Source: Limnohabitans sp. DM1 (GTDB lineage Bacteria; Pseudomonadota; Gammaproteobacteria; Burkholderiales; Burkholderiaceae_C). Taken from it: a stretch of DNA of 64,000 nt. This document shows positions 56,471-64,000 of the stretch, piece after piece. Under the pieces are notes generated by a model. That model saw nothing but the letters and a program-made list of their open reading frames with translations, had not been told where the DNA came from and ran no database searches. How positions within the stretch are numbered: position 1 is the first letter of the stretch; the number at the start of each line of letters is the position of its first letter. Location: contig NZ_CXOO01000022.1 of the NCBI RefSeq assembly GCF_001269385.1, positions 124,001 through 188,000 of the forward strand, in the 5' to 3' direction. A program made the position numbers and the translations under genes.

Positions 56471-57322
56471 TCAAGCCGCGCCGCGTTGGCGCATCCAGCC
56501 GCGCTGCGGGTCGTAACCACGCACCGCCAGCGCAAAAAAGAACAGCGTGCCCAGCACGCCCACCAGCCAGCCGGTGGCGTAGGTTTGCCCTTGCAAGGCG
56601 AAACGCATCGTCTCCACCGCTTGTGTGAAAGGGTTGAGCAGCGCCAATTGGTAAAGCCACCCGGCCCCGGCTTCTTCAAATTTCCACAAGGGGTAAAGGG
56701 CCGAGCTGATGAAGAACATCGGAAAAATCACGAAGTTCATGGCACCCGCAAAATTTTCCAGCTGCCGCACATACACCGACAGCACCAAACCCATCGCGGC
56801 CATGAGCACGGCGGCCAGCACCATGGCCGGCAGCGCCAGCAAGGCGTGCAGCGGGGCCACATCGACCCACAACACCCAAGCCACGCCTAAAAAAACCACC
56901 ATTTGCAGCACCGACAAACTGGTGCCCGCCAGCAGCTTGAAGGCCAGCAACCAAGCGCGGTTCAAGGGTGCCGTGAGCAGCAAGCGCATCAGACCCATCT
57001 CGCGGTCGTAGACCAGGGACAGCGAGCTTTGCATGCCGTTGAACAGCGCGATCATGCCCAGCAAGCCCGGCAGCATGTAGACCTTGTATTCGATGTAGGT
57101 CTCATACGGTGGAATGATGGACACCCCGAACACGTTCTGAAAACCCGTGGCAAACACCACAAACCACAGCAGCGGCCGCACCAGAGCCGAGGCCAGGCGT
57201 GCGGGTTGACGCAAGAACTTGTGGATCTCGCGCCCGACCACGGCACGCAAGGCCCGCAGCAAATGCAGGCCTTTGCCGGGTGGGCTTTGCGGGGGCTGCA
57301 CGTTCAAGGTTTGGCTTTGCAT
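56471..57322 (-). CDS. ABC transporter permease of the PQQ alcohol system (PedC-like)
   Basis: The 283-residue ABC-2-type permease has about six membrane segments, including LVRPLLWFVVFATGF, YMLPGLLGMIALFNGMQ and FVIFPMFFISSALYPLW. It belongs with the ATPase encoded at 60781 and the binding protein encoded just upstream, as in Pseudomonas ped clusters, where this transporter is tied to alcohol oxidation but its cargo is unclear. The start overlaps the end of the binding-protein gene by 19 bases. Confidence 0.87.
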   Translation of the reverse strand: MQSQTLNVQPPQSPPGKGLHLLRALRAVVGREIHKFLRQPARLASALVRPLLWFVVFATGFQNVFGVSIIPPYETYIEYKVYMLPGLLGMIALFNGMQSSLSLVYDREMGLMRLLLTAPLNRAWLLAFKLLAGTSLSVLQMVVFLGVAWVLWVDVAPLHALLALPAMVLAAVLMAAMGLVLSVYVRQLENFAGAMNFVIFPMFFISSALYPLWKFEEAGAGWLYQLALLNPFTQAVETMRFALQGQTYATGWLVGVLGTLFFFALAVRGYDPQRGWMRQRGAA

Positions 57323-58569
57323 GGGCTTTCTTTTTCATCGACACCCAGGGTGTCCATCACTTCAACCGGGTGCAAGACGCCCTCCAGCGGCGCTGTCCCC
57401 ACAACACCATCCACATGGCTCAAAAACAGGGGCTGGCGCAACTGGCCATCCCAAGCGCGGTAAGACAGGCGTGGCCCTTTGGCACCGTCCACAAACACCT
57501 GGCCGTTGCGCAACAAGCGGGCTTGTTCGGGCAAGGCGGCTTTGCTGTGATCGCTGACCAGGGCCGCGATGGATTTGACGGCCACCCAGGCTGCCCAGTC
57601 TTGCCCGACCATGGGGCGTTGCGCCTGTCGCGCAAAGCGTCGGTTGACCTGCGGGCCGCCGTTGCGTTCCCACTGGGTGTGCCAGGCCAAGGCCACCAAA
57701 CCGTTGGCCCCCACCACCGGGCGGGGTTGCTGAGTGGCGTAGGGCAGCGTGCGGGCAAACTCGCCATCGGCGTCCATCACCGCCACCACATCGTGGTTGC
57801 GGTCGTTGGTGAGCAAGCGGGTGTTGGCCAGATCGCGCTCTCGCGGATCGCCCGAGAGCTTGAAGGCCTTGGTGTCCACCGTTTTGATGCCATAGCGCTT
57901 GGCCGCCCGTTGCCAGGCCTGGCCTTGCAGCTGGTCGGCGGCTTCGGGGCCTTGCAGCACCAGCGCGTTGCGCCACGAACGCGCCGCCAGATACTGGGCC
58001 AGCGCATCGCTCAACATGGCTTGACTGGGGTAGCTGTGAAACAGCATGGCCGCGCACTGGCTGCCCCGCAGGGCATCGGCAGCGGCGCTGGCGTTGAACA
58101 ACAAGGCACTGCTGCCTGCGGCCTGCACGGCTTGGGCCAACTGGGCTTCGGGCAGATCCAGCACCCAATAGGCCACACGGTCGTTTTTGAGTTGCTGCAA
58201 GACCTTGCCCAGATCCGCAGCGCTGCCCGCCGTGGCTTCGATCACTTTGATCGAGTGCCCGGCCGCACGCAAACCGACTTCGGCATCGCTGGCCCCCAAC
58301 TGCGCCGCTTGCAACAAGCGCCCGGCGGGATGACCCGGGTAACGGCGCTCCAGACGGCGGCTTTGGTAACGGGTGTCGTCGTCCAAAGACACCAAGGCCA
58401 CCGTGTAATTGGCCGCCTGCGCCACGGGTGCTGCGCTCAGGCCCACGGCCAGCAGACTCAGTGCCGTCAACGCCTTTGCAGCCAAAACTGGCTGCAAAAA
58501 ACCTGGGGCAAATCGTGCTTGCTCCTGGTTGGTGCTGGCCCCACTGCGGCCATCGGGGCTGGGCGTCAT
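57304..58569 (-). CDS. ABC substrate-binding protein of the PQQ alcohol dehydrogenase system
   Basis: The 421-residue exported protein is a periplasmic binding protein-like fold (YTVALVSLDDDTRYQSRRLE, KNDRVAYWVLDLPEA, RNALVLQGPEAAD, HDVVAVMDADGEFARTLPYA). Its pattern matches the binding protein that accompanies PQQ alcohol dehydrogenases. The signal peptide is internal (LTALSLLAVGLSAAPVAQAA), preceded by about 33 extra residues, so a later start is possible, though the ATG overlaps the preceding stop (ATGA). The ligand is unknown. Confidence 0.83.
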   Translation of the reverse strand: MTPSPDGRSGASTNQEQARFAPGFLQPVLAAKALTALSLLAVGLSAAPVAQAANYTVALVSLDDDTRYQSRRLERRYPGHPAGRLLQAAQLGASDAEVGLRAAGHSIKVIEATAGSAADLGKVLQQLKNDRVAYWVLDLPEAQLAQAVQAAGSSALLFNASAAADALRGSQCAAMLFHSYPSQAMLSDALAQYLAARSWRNALVLQGPEAADQLQGQAWQRAAKRYGIKTVDTKAFKLSGDPRERDLANTRLLTNDRNHDVVAVMDADGEFARTLPYATQQPRPVVGANGLVALAWHTQWERNGGPQVNRRFARQAQRPMVGQDWAAWVAVKSIAALVSDHSKAALPEQARLLRNGQVFVDGAKGPRLSYRAWDGQLRQPLFLSHVDGVVGTAPLEGVLHPVEVMDTLGVDEKESPCKAKP

Positions 58570-59573
58570 GGGCTCACCAGCGGGGTGTGGGGCACACGGC
58601 CTGCGGCCACGGTGCGGATGGCTTTGCCTGCCTGCGTGTCCACCAAGGTCATGTCATCGGACAAGCCATTGGTCACGTACAGCTGTTTTTCATCCTGGCT
58701 CAAGGCCATGCCCCAAGCCCGCTTGCCCGCCAGCACGGTGCGGCGCACTTTGCGCGTGGCCACATCGACCTCGGCCACATGGTTGGCTTTGCCAAGGCTG
58801 ACCCAGGCGGTCTTGCCGTCTCGCGTCATGACCACGCCCACCGGGGTGATGTCGCTGGCGCGCATGCCCTTGATGTCAAAGGTGATGGTGCCCTTGACGG
58901 TGTGGGTCTTGCCATCGATCACCGACACATTCGAACTCAGCTCATTGCTGACCCATATTTCACGGCCATCCGGCGAGGCGGCAAAGCGCCGTGGGCGATT
59001 GCCCACTTTGATGTCTTTGACGATTTTTTTGCTGCTCAGATCAATCAGGTGAACCAAATTGGCTTCCTCGGAAGTCACATACGCAAATTTGCCATCGCGG
59101 GTGAGCATCACACCCTCGGGCTCGCCCCCGGTTTTGACCTCGAACAGCGGTTTTTTGGTGGCCAGGTCATAGGCTGCGAGCACACTGTCGTCTTCAATCG
59201 AGACATACGCCACCTTGCCATCCGGGCTCAGGTCAAAAATTTCAGGGCTGTCACCCAGTGCCACGGTATCGACCATCTTGCCGCTGGCGCGGTCCACCAC
59301 GCCGAGCTGGTTGCTGTCACCGCAACACACATAAATTTTGGACGGGTCTTTGCTGAACATCATGTGGCGCGGGCGTTTGCACACATCGATCTTGGATTGC
59401 AACTTGCCTGCGGCATCGAACACCAGCACCTGGTTGTCCTTTTCAGAGGACACATAAACGCTTTGAGCTTGGACCCGTCCAGCCCAAGACAGCGCCAGAG
59501 CCACGGCAAAGGTGCAGGCCGTCAAACCTCGTACGAGGGGGGTGCGGGGTGATTTCACGAAAGAGGTCTCCAT
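58566..59573 (-). CDS. YVTN-type beta-propeller protein of the PQQ alcohol system
   Basis: The 335-residue exported protein is a seven-bladed YVTN-type propeller, with blades marked by DNQVLVFDAAGK, IYVCCGDSNQLGVVD, VAYVSIEDDSVLAAYD, FAYVTSEEANLVHLID, IWVSNELSSNVSVID and LYVTNGLSDDMTLVD. It matches the PQQ-dependent catabolism-associated propeller proteins found with the Ped ABC system. It is the first gene of a five-gene operon with overlapping ends, driven by a sigma-54 promoter at 59632-59648. Confidence 0.88.
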   Translation of the reverse strand: METSFVKSPRTPLVRGLTACTFAVALALSWAGRVQAQSVYVSSEKDNQVLVFDAAGKLQSKIDVCKRPRHMMFSKDPSKIYVCCGDSNQLGVVDRASGKMVDTVALGDSPEIFDLSPDGKVAYVSIEDDSVLAAYDLATKKPLFEVKTGGEPEGVMLTRDGKFAYVTSEEANLVHLIDLSSKKIVKDIKVGNRPRRFAASPDGREIWVSNELSSNVSVIDGKTHTVKGTITFDIKGMRASDITPVGVVMTRDGKTAWVSLGKANHVAEVDVATRKVRRTVLAGKRAWGMALSQDEKQLYVTNGLSDDMTLVDTQAGKAIRTVAAGRVPHTPLVSP

Positions 59574-59631
59574 TTTTGAGTTTTATGCAGGTGTTCCGTT
59601 TTGACACACTGCGCGCAAGCCAAACATTATT

Positions 59632-59648
59632 TTGCAAGAGCTGTGCCT
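59632..59648 (-). promoter_or_regulatory. Sigma-54 promoter of the Ped-type ABC operon
   Basis: On the minus strand, AGGCACA-GCTC-TTGC (then AA) has exact GG/GC spacing and only the first -24 base departs from consensus. The start of transcription should be near 59622. An inverted repeat AGCTGTG-N22-CACAGCT (59639-59673) overlaps the -24 box and could be a repressor site. Confidence 0.75.
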
Positions 59649-59761
59649 AAAGGGGTGCAAAAATTTCACAGCTTGGCCCGACTCCGCTGGCTTGCGGATT
59701 TTTGTGTTTTCCACATCACCCGATGGTTCACCTTGGGTTTTTGACCACTCTAGTGCGCTCT

Positions 59762-59777
59762 TGGCGTGTAATTTGCT
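59762..59777 (+). promoter_or_regulatory. Weak sigma-54 promoter candidate for the Bug/ABC ATPase pair
   Basis: On the plus strand, TGGCGTG-TAAT-TTGC has correct spacing, but the -24 box lacks the AC of TGGCAC. The start of transcription would fall at about 59788, beside the ATG at 59789, so the real start codon or promoter may differ. Confidence 0.4.
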
Positions 59778-59788
59778 TAAATTGCTGC

Positions 59789-60784
59789 ATGACACATGGT
59801 TTTTCTGCGCGCCACACCTGGACCCGACGACATTGGCTGCTGAGCGCTGCCGGCATGGCTTGCACCCCTTTGGCCCAAGCCAATACACCGCAATCCTGGC
59901 CACAAAAACCGATTCAACTCATCGTGCCCTGGCCTGCCGGTGGTGGCACCGACCTGAGTCTTCGCATCCTGGCCGAAGAAGCGGGCTATCGCCTGGGCCA
60001 AACCATCGTGGTCATCAATAGGCCCGGAGCAGCGGGCACCATGGTGGCCCCCTTGCTCAAAGCGGCCTTGCCCGATGGTTACACCATTGGCCAATTGCCC
60101 TTGCCGGTGTTGCGGCACGCACTCATGAACAAAGTGCCCTGGGACCCTTTGACCGACTTGAGCCCCATCTTGCAAGTGTCCAGCACCACCTTTGGACTGC
60201 TGGTGCCCACCAGCAGTCCATGGCACAAGGTGCAAGACCTGCTGGACTGGGCCCGCCAGAACCCCACAGCCCTGATGCTGGGCTCTACAGGCATGGGCTC
60301 GACACCACACCTGGCCATGGAAGATCTGCTGGGCGCACAGCAAATCGCCTACACCCACATTCCCTTCAAAGGCACCACTGACCAAATGCTGGCCTTGGCC
60401 AGCGGCAACATCATGGCCGGGGTCAACTCCACAGGTTTTACCCCTTGGGTCGAACAAGGCAAGCTGCGCCTTTTGGCGGTGTTCAGCGACAAGCGCAGCA
60501 ACCGCTGGCCAGCGGTGCCCACCATGAAAGAGTTGGGATTTGCGCAATCGGTCTATCACTCGCCGTGGGGCCTGGTGGCCCCCTCGGGCACCCCGGCGGC
60601 CATTGTCAAAACATTGCATGATGCGTTTCGGGCTGCCATGTTCACACCACGCCATATCAACGAATTGCAACGCTATGACCAAGACGTCGCCTACCTCGAC
60701 AGCCAAAGCTACAAACAGACCCTGCTGCAAATCGCGGCGCGTGAACGCCAGTTGCTGCAACGCATGAAACTGCTGGCCGAATGA
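59789..60784 (+). CDS. Bug/TctC-family tripartite tricarboxylate-type binding protein
   Basis: The 331-residue protein has a Tat-like signal (TRRHWLLSAAGMACTPLAQA) and the Bug fold: QLIVPWPAGGGTDLSLRILAE split by normal spacing, VVINRPGAAGTMVA, GTTDQMLALASGNIMAGV and WGLVAPSGTPAAIV. Bug proteins bind small organic acids or similar solutes. No TctA/TctB permease is nearby. The stop overlaps the start of the ABC ATPase gene by 4 bases, an unexpected pairing. There is no ribosome-binding site before the ATG. Confidence 0.83.
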   Translation: MTHGFSARHTWTRRHWLLSAAGMACTPLAQANTPQSWPQKPIQLIVPWPAGGGTDLSLRILAEEAGYRLGQTIVVINRPGAAGTMVAPLLKAALPDGYTIGQLPLPVLRHALMNKVPWDPLTDLSPILQVSSTTFGLLVPTSSPWHKVQDLLDWARQNPTALMLGSTGMGSTPHLAMEDLLGAQQIAYTHIPFKGTTDQMLALASGNIMAGVNSTGFTPWVEQGKLRLLAVFSDKRSNRWPAVPTMKELGFAQSVYHSPWGLVAPSGTPAAIVKTLHDAFRAAMFTPRHINELQRYDQDVAYLDSQSYKQTLLQIAARERQLLQRMKLLAE

Positions 60785-61548
60785 CCCGTTCGATGGAATC
60801 CCGCATGACCTCCTCCGCCACACCTGCCGCAGCACTGCAAGCCCACAACTTGAGCAAGGCCTACCAAGGCCATGTGGCCCTGCGCGAGCTCAGCGTGAGC
60901 CTCATGCCCGGTGAGCGCGTTGCACTGCTGGGGCCCAACGGCGCGGGCAAATCCACGCTGATGCAGCTGCTGACGGGCTTGTTTGCGCCCGATACCGGCA
61001 GCATCCACATCCTGGGCCACGACATGCGCAGCGCCGCCCCCCGCGCCCTGGCCCACTTGGGGGTGGTGTTCCAGCAACCGGCCCTGGACCTGGACCTGAG
61101 CGTGCAGGCCAATTTGCGCTTTCACACCGACCTGCACGGCATGCCCCGCGCCACGGCCGACGCCCGCATCCATGAAGGGCTGGAGCGCCTGGGCCTGATG
61201 GAACACCTGCACAAGCCCTGCCGCACCCTGTCGGGCGGCAACCGGCGCAAGATCGAACTGGTACGCGCCCTGCTGCACCGCCCTGCCGTGCTGCTGATGG
61301 ACGAAGCCACCGTGGGCCTGGACCCGGCCTCGCGCGTGCAACTGCTGCAAGCAGTGCAAGACCTTCAACGCGAACAAGGCGTGGCCACCCTCTGGGCCAC
61401 CCACCTGGTCGAAGAAGTCGAACACGCCGACCGCGTGATCGTGCTGCACAAAGGCGCCATCCGCCACCAAGGCCGCGTGGCTGACCTGCTGACCGACACC
61501 GGGCAGGCCTCGGTGCAAGAAGCGTTTTTGAGTTTGACGCGGGTCTGA
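60781..61548 (+). CDS. ABC transporter ATPase of the PQQ alcohol system (PedB-like)
   Basis: The 255-residue ATPase has Walker A GPNGAGKS, Q-loop VVFQQPALDLDLSV, signature LSGGNRRK, Walker B VLLMDEATVGLDP and the switch His in WATHLVEE. The QPALDLDL stretch is typical of the ATPase that accompanies PQQ alcohol dehydrogenases. Its permease and binding-protein partners lie on the other strand at 56.5-58.6 kb. It is translationally coupled (ATGA) to the Bug-type gene upstream. The first 8 residues may be skipped in favour of the Met at position 9. Confidence 0.9.
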   Translation: MTRSMESRMTSSATPAAALQAHNLSKAYQGHVALRELSVSLMPGERVALLGPNGAGKSTLMQLLTGLFAPDTGSIHILGHDMRSAAPRALAHLGVVFQQPALDLDLSVQANLRFHTDLHGMPRATADARIHEGLERLGLMEHLHKPCRTLSGGNRRKIELVRALLHRPAVLLMDEATVGLDPASRVQLLQAVQDLQREQGVATLWATHLVEEVEHADRVIVLHKGAIRHQGRVADLLTDTGQASVQEAFLSLTRV

Positions 61549-61937
61549 GAGGCCAAGGCCTGCTGTTTTTTTAAGCCTATTGATCCGGCCCTTTGAAGTC
61601 TGAAGGGTGACTTCAACCTTGCACCTTGTGGGAGCTAGCCCTGTTGGCGATCAGGCGCTTGTGGACCACAGGTTTTTCGCTTGCAGGGCAAGCTCCCACA
61701 GCCTCCTGCCAACGGGCAACACACGGCTCAGGCTTCATCGGGCCCAATCTATACCCTGCAACAGATTCCCTGCTGCGCCCCCATCGCCAGCAGGGCTGAC
61801 TCCTCCAAATCAAGATGTGTTTTTTTGTGGAAGCTTGTCCTACAAGCGATTGACCCCAAACCCACGCGTCATCTGCGTGACGCCTCGTTTCCGGTGAAAC
61901 AGGTAGCCTCTGCTTTTCACCCATCAGGAGACATCCC
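61549..61937. other. Intergenic region with a long hairpin
   Basis: About 390 bases lie between the ATPase and GST genes on the same strand. A long-armed inverted repeat is at 61627-61700. No gene is seen; the frames overlapping it have no family resemblance. The GST promoter should lie in the last 100 bases. Confidence 0.4.
61627..61700. repeat. 17-bp-arm inverted repeat (TGTGGGAGC type)
   Basis: tgtgggagctagccctg at 61627-61643 pairs with cagggcaagctcccaca at 61684-61700 (16 of 17 positions). Related fragments occur near 61818 (gtggaagcttgtcctacaag). It resembles REP elements of the GTGGGAGC type. It may also end the ATPase transcript. Confidence 0.6.
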
Positions 61938-62585
61938 ATGCTCACACTCTGCGGCTTTGCGGCCAGCAACTACTACAACAAAGTCAAATTCGCCTTGCTC
62001 GAAAAAGGCGTGTCTTTCACTGAAGAGTTGGCCTGGGTGGGTCAGACTGATGCGCACAGCAGCCCCTTGGGCAAGGTGCCTTACATCAAGACGCCCGGTG
62101 GCTCGCTGTGCGAATCGGGCGTGATCATGGAATACATCGAGCAGCAGCACCCACAGCAACCGCTGCTGCCTGCTGACCCGTTTGCCGCCGCCAAAGTGCG
62201 TGAGTTGGTGACTTTTCTGGAGCTGCATCTGGAGTTGGTGGCCCGCAACCTGTATCCCCAGGCGTTTTTTGGCGGCAAGGTCAGCGAAAGCACCCTGGAA
62301 AAGACAGGCGCCCAGCTGGAAAAGAACATCGCCGCCTTTGCCAAGCTGGCCCAGTTTTCACCGTTTGTGGCGGGCGATCAGCTGACCCTGGCAGACTGCG
62401 CGGCAGTGGTCCATCTGCCGCTGGTGTCTGGCGCGACCAAGCTGGTGTATGGCCGCGACTTTCTGGCGGATCTGCCGGTGCGCGACTACATCAAGCGCAT
62501 GAACGAGCGGCCCACCATGCAGCAAGTCAACGCCGACCGCAAAGCCAACACCGAGTTGATGCTGACGCGGATGAAGTCAGCCTGA
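61938..62585 (+). CDS. Glutathione S-transferase family protein
   Basis: The 215-residue protein has an N-terminal thioredoxin-like domain (LTLCGFAASNYYNKVKFALL; glutathione-binding VPYIKTPGGSLCESGVIMEY) and an all-helical C-terminal domain (about 85-215, with GDQLTLADCAAVVHLPL). The ATG is preceded by AGGAG. The substrate is unknown; detoxification or thiol chemistry are the general roles. It stands alone between repeats. Confidence 0.92.
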   Translation: MLTLCGFAASNYYNKVKFALLEKGVSFTEELAWVGQTDAHSSPLGKVPYIKTPGGSLCESGVIMEYIEQQHPQQPLLPADPFAAAKVRELVTFLELHLELVARNLYPQAFFGGKVSESTLEKTGAQLEKNIAAFAKLAQFSPFVAGDQLTLADCAAVVHLPLVSGATKLVYGRDFLADLPVRDYIKRMNERPTMQQVNADRKANTELMLTRMKSA

Positions 62586-62624
62586 CATGCGTCCGGCCAC
62601 TGGGGTGGGCGATTAGCGGGCAGA

Positions 62625-62698
62625 CGTCGGACGCTGCGAGTACCGACCTGAAAAAAACAGAAGCGCCCCCGCAGGTCGGTGGTCGAAGACTACGACGT
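62625..62698. repeat. Dispersed intergenic repeat, GGTCGG family, copy 4
   Basis: The element contains cgtcggacgctgcgagtacc followed by gacctg, and gcaggtcggtggtcgaagac followed by tacgac. The two ends appear in the opposite order to copies 1 and 3, as if two half-elements were arranged outward. It lies between the GST and DksA-type genes. Confidence 0.65.
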
Positions 62699-62803
62699 TG
62701 GTGATTTGAGGTGTATCAAGCGGCCAGTGCCTTGCCAGGCCTTGCTTGCTGCTGCTTGATGCACATCAACATCTTTTGCGCCCAGGAGGTTCAGGATAGG
62801 CGC

Positions 62804-63178
62804 ATGAACTCATCTGACACACGCCACCGCGAACGCCTTTTGCGTGAGCGCGCCCTCCTTCTTCAACGCATGGCGCAAGAGCGCGGCGGCCTGGTGTCGC
62901 GTGTCGACATGGCGGCCGAGCACGATGTTCGGGATTTTGAAAACCGTGCACAAGCCATCTCCGAGCGCGATGACGAATTCGCCATGAACGAGCATGAAAC
63001 GGCGGAGCTGGGCGCTTTTGAAGAAGCGCTGGAGCGGCTGGATGCGGGCCTTTACGGTCAATGCAAAGACTGCGGCGAGCAAATTCCCGAAGCACGCCTG
63101 GCGGCCTACCCAGCCGCCTTGCGTTGCATGGCCTGCCAGAACATTTTTGAAAAAACCCATTTAAAAGGCACCTCATGA
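62804..63178 (+). CDS. TraR/DksA-family C4 zinc-finger protein
   Basis: The 124-residue protein has a helical N-terminal half (about 1-80) and a C4 zinc finger, Cys-x2-Cys-x17-Cys-x2-Cys (CKDCGEQIPE...LRCMAC). DksA/TraR proteins enter the RNA polymerase secondary channel. The tip of the coiled coil (VDMAAEHDVRDFENRAQ) has acidic residues, but the DxxDxA motif of DksA is not exact. The start MNSSDTR has an AGGA motif upstream. The stop overlaps the next gene (ATGA). Confidence 0.88.
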   Translation: MNSSDTRHRERLLRERALLLQRMAQERGGLVSRVDMAAEHDVRDFENRAQAISERDDEFAMNEHETAELGAFEEALERLDAGLYGQCKDCGEQIPEARLAAYPAALRCMACQNIFEKTHLKGTS

Positions 63179-63549
63179 GCACTTTCCACGCCATTGTCTG
63201 GATGGACCACCAAGAGGCGCATGTTGTCATGTTTGACCGTGAGCATGTCCAGGCGCAGCGCATTCACTCGCGCAGCCACCACAAGCACCAGGGCAAAGGC
63301 GTTGACGCCGTGGCGTTTTACCAAAGCATTGCCACCGACTTGCTGGGAAGTCATGAAGTGCTGCTGACCGGTCCAGGCTCGGCGCACCAGGACTTTCGCA
63401 CTTGGTGCAGCGCCCATGAACCGGGCACCAGTGGGCGCATCGTGGACAGTATCACCACCGATCACCCCAGTGATGCGCAATTGGCGGCGCTGGCTCGCCA
63501 GTACTTCAAGAAGTTTGATGCCTTGGCGAGCGCCCCCAGCCAGGTTTGA
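63175..63549 (+). CDS. eRF1/Pelota-like small protein ('translational machinery protein')
   Basis: The 124-residue protein resembles a group of bacterial proteins annotated as translational machinery proteins, related to the eRF1 central domain: FHAIVWMDHQEAHVVMFDRE and LLTGPGSAHQDFRTWCSAHEP. In the family, a role on ribosomes is suggested but not established for bacteria. It is translationally coupled to the DksA-type gene, so the pair may act together in stress response. Confidence 0.7.
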   Translation: MSTFHAIVWMDHQEAHVVMFDREHVQAQRIHSRSHHKHQGKGVDAVAFYQSIATDLLGSHEVLLTGPGSAHQDFRTWCSAHEPGTSGRIVDSITTDHPSDAQLAALARQYFKKFDALASAPSQV

Positions 63550-63551
63550 CA

Positions 63552-63697
63552 CTGGATTGCCACACTTCGCTCGCGATGACGAGAGCTTGACCTGTCATGA
63601 CGAGGGCGTTGGCCGCAATGACGAGAGGGTGCAGCAAGATGATGGGAGATGGACGTCATGGTTGGTTCCTCACTGAGTGCGATGCGTGGCAATCCAG
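63552..63697. repeat. MITE-like element with 12-bp perfect inverted ends, GGATTGCC family
   Basis: CTGGATTGCCAC (63552-63563) and GTGGCAATCCAG (63686-63697) are perfect inverted ends. The interior has three tgacgag-type repeats (63578-63632). It belongs to the same family as the element at 10544-10646. It sits directly after the eRF1-like gene and before the VOC gene. Confidence 0.65.
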
Positions 63698-63759
63698 AGG
63701 GTCGCCGCACCCACCACTCCCTGAACTTTGACGGCCATCAGGCTGCTATGCTTGGCCGT

Positions 63760-64000
63760 ATGCGCAGCCTTTTTCATTTTGCTTTTCACGTCACCGACCT
63801 CGACGAGGCGCGTCGCTTTTATGGCGGCGTACTCGGTTGCCAGGAGGGGCGCTCGACCGCCACCTGGGTGGACTTTGATTTCTTTTCGCACCAGATTTCC
63901 CTGCATCTGGGCGAACCCTTCAAGACCAGTCTCACCGGGCATGTGGGCGAGCATTTGGTGCCCATGCCGCATTTCGGTCTGATCTTGCAAAAGGACGATT
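63760..64000 (+). CDS. VOC (glyoxalase/bleomycin-resistance) family protein, 3' end outside window
   Basis: Eighty codons are visible before the window ends. The N-terminus (RSLFHFAFHVTDLDEARRFY) followed by GVLGC and WVDFDFFSHQISLHLG is the first beta-alpha-beta-beta-beta unit of a VOC fold, with metal-binding His candidates in FHVTD and HFGL. The start is ATG 63760; ATG 63748 and an in-frame ATG at 63658 (inside the repeat element) are less likely. The activity cannot be assigned. Confidence 0.85.
   Translation, partial: MRSLFHFAFHVTDLDEARRFYGGVLGCQEGRSTATWVDFDFFSHQISLHLGEPFKTSLTGHVGEHLVPMPHFGLILQKDD

Noticed and set aside
63658..63759. N-terminal extension of the VOC gene from an upstream in-frame ATG
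   Set aside because: The extension lies in the repeat element and VOC proteins of this type begin at about MRSLFH.

Overview
The window looks like the chromosome of a GC-rich betaproteobacterium of the order Burkholderiales, most likely a freshwater Comamonadaceae-type organism. The evidence is a PhaM-type PHB synthase activator, the recG-oxyR and queA/tgt neighbourhoods, a Bug/TctC binding protein, Comamonadaceae-like codon use, and a large PQQ alcohol-oxidation region. The assignment rests on protein resemblance only. No rRNA, tRNA, CRISPR array or insertion sequence was recognised.

Layout. (1) 1-10.5 kb holds the 3' part of a giant Ig-like/RTX surface protein whose start lies outside the window. 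(2) 10.7-22 kb is mostly core functions: OxyR, RecG, a small XRE regulator, QueA, an alpha/beta hydrolase, Tgt, a DUF4143-type ATPase with an unusual palindromic promoter, a FIST sensor protein and PhaM. (3) 22.3-31.9 kb is a run of twelve minus-strand genes for periplasmic and outer-membrane copper handling: the MbnP/MbnH pair, two PCu(A)C chaperones, three small Cys-x-x-Cys membrane proteins of DUF2946 type, a TonB receptor, an Asp-box propeller protein, a thioredoxin-like protein and a Crp/Fnr regulator. A BLUF blue-light receptor gene stands at the upstream end.

(4) 32-61.5 kb is a large PQQ-dependent alcohol and aldehyde oxidation region. It encodes an alcohol dehydrogenase with the Asp-Tyr-Asp lanthanide signature, cytochromes c including a PedF type, an MxaJ/XoxJ-like protein, a soluble PQQ sugar dehydrogenase, an aldehyde dehydrogenase with a DUF779 partner, two MBL-fold proteins, a SoxYZ-like carrier, a Ped-type ABC system with its beta-propeller protein, two TonB receptors, a two-component system and a sigma-54 activator of AcoR type. 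Five good -24/-12 sigma-54 promoters, plus one weaker one, lie in front of separate transcription units here. This suggests that the activator at 40.6 kb co-ordinates a dispersed regulon. One of these promoters drives a four-gene operon (44.3-46.9 kb) encoding a TolQ/ExbB-like and TolR/ExbD-like proton-channel pair, an unknown membrane protein and a lipoprotein. I do not recognise it as a described system and regard it as the best candidate for new biology.

(5) 61.9-64 kb holds a GST, a DksA/TraR zinc-finger protein coupled to an eRF1-like small protein, and the beginning of a VOC-family gene.

Two families of short dispersed intergenic repeats occur. One has GGTCGG-type arms (four copies) and the other has GGATTGCC-type arms (two copies).

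Most starts were moved from the longest open frame to the start best supported by ribosome-binding site, signal peptide or family length.
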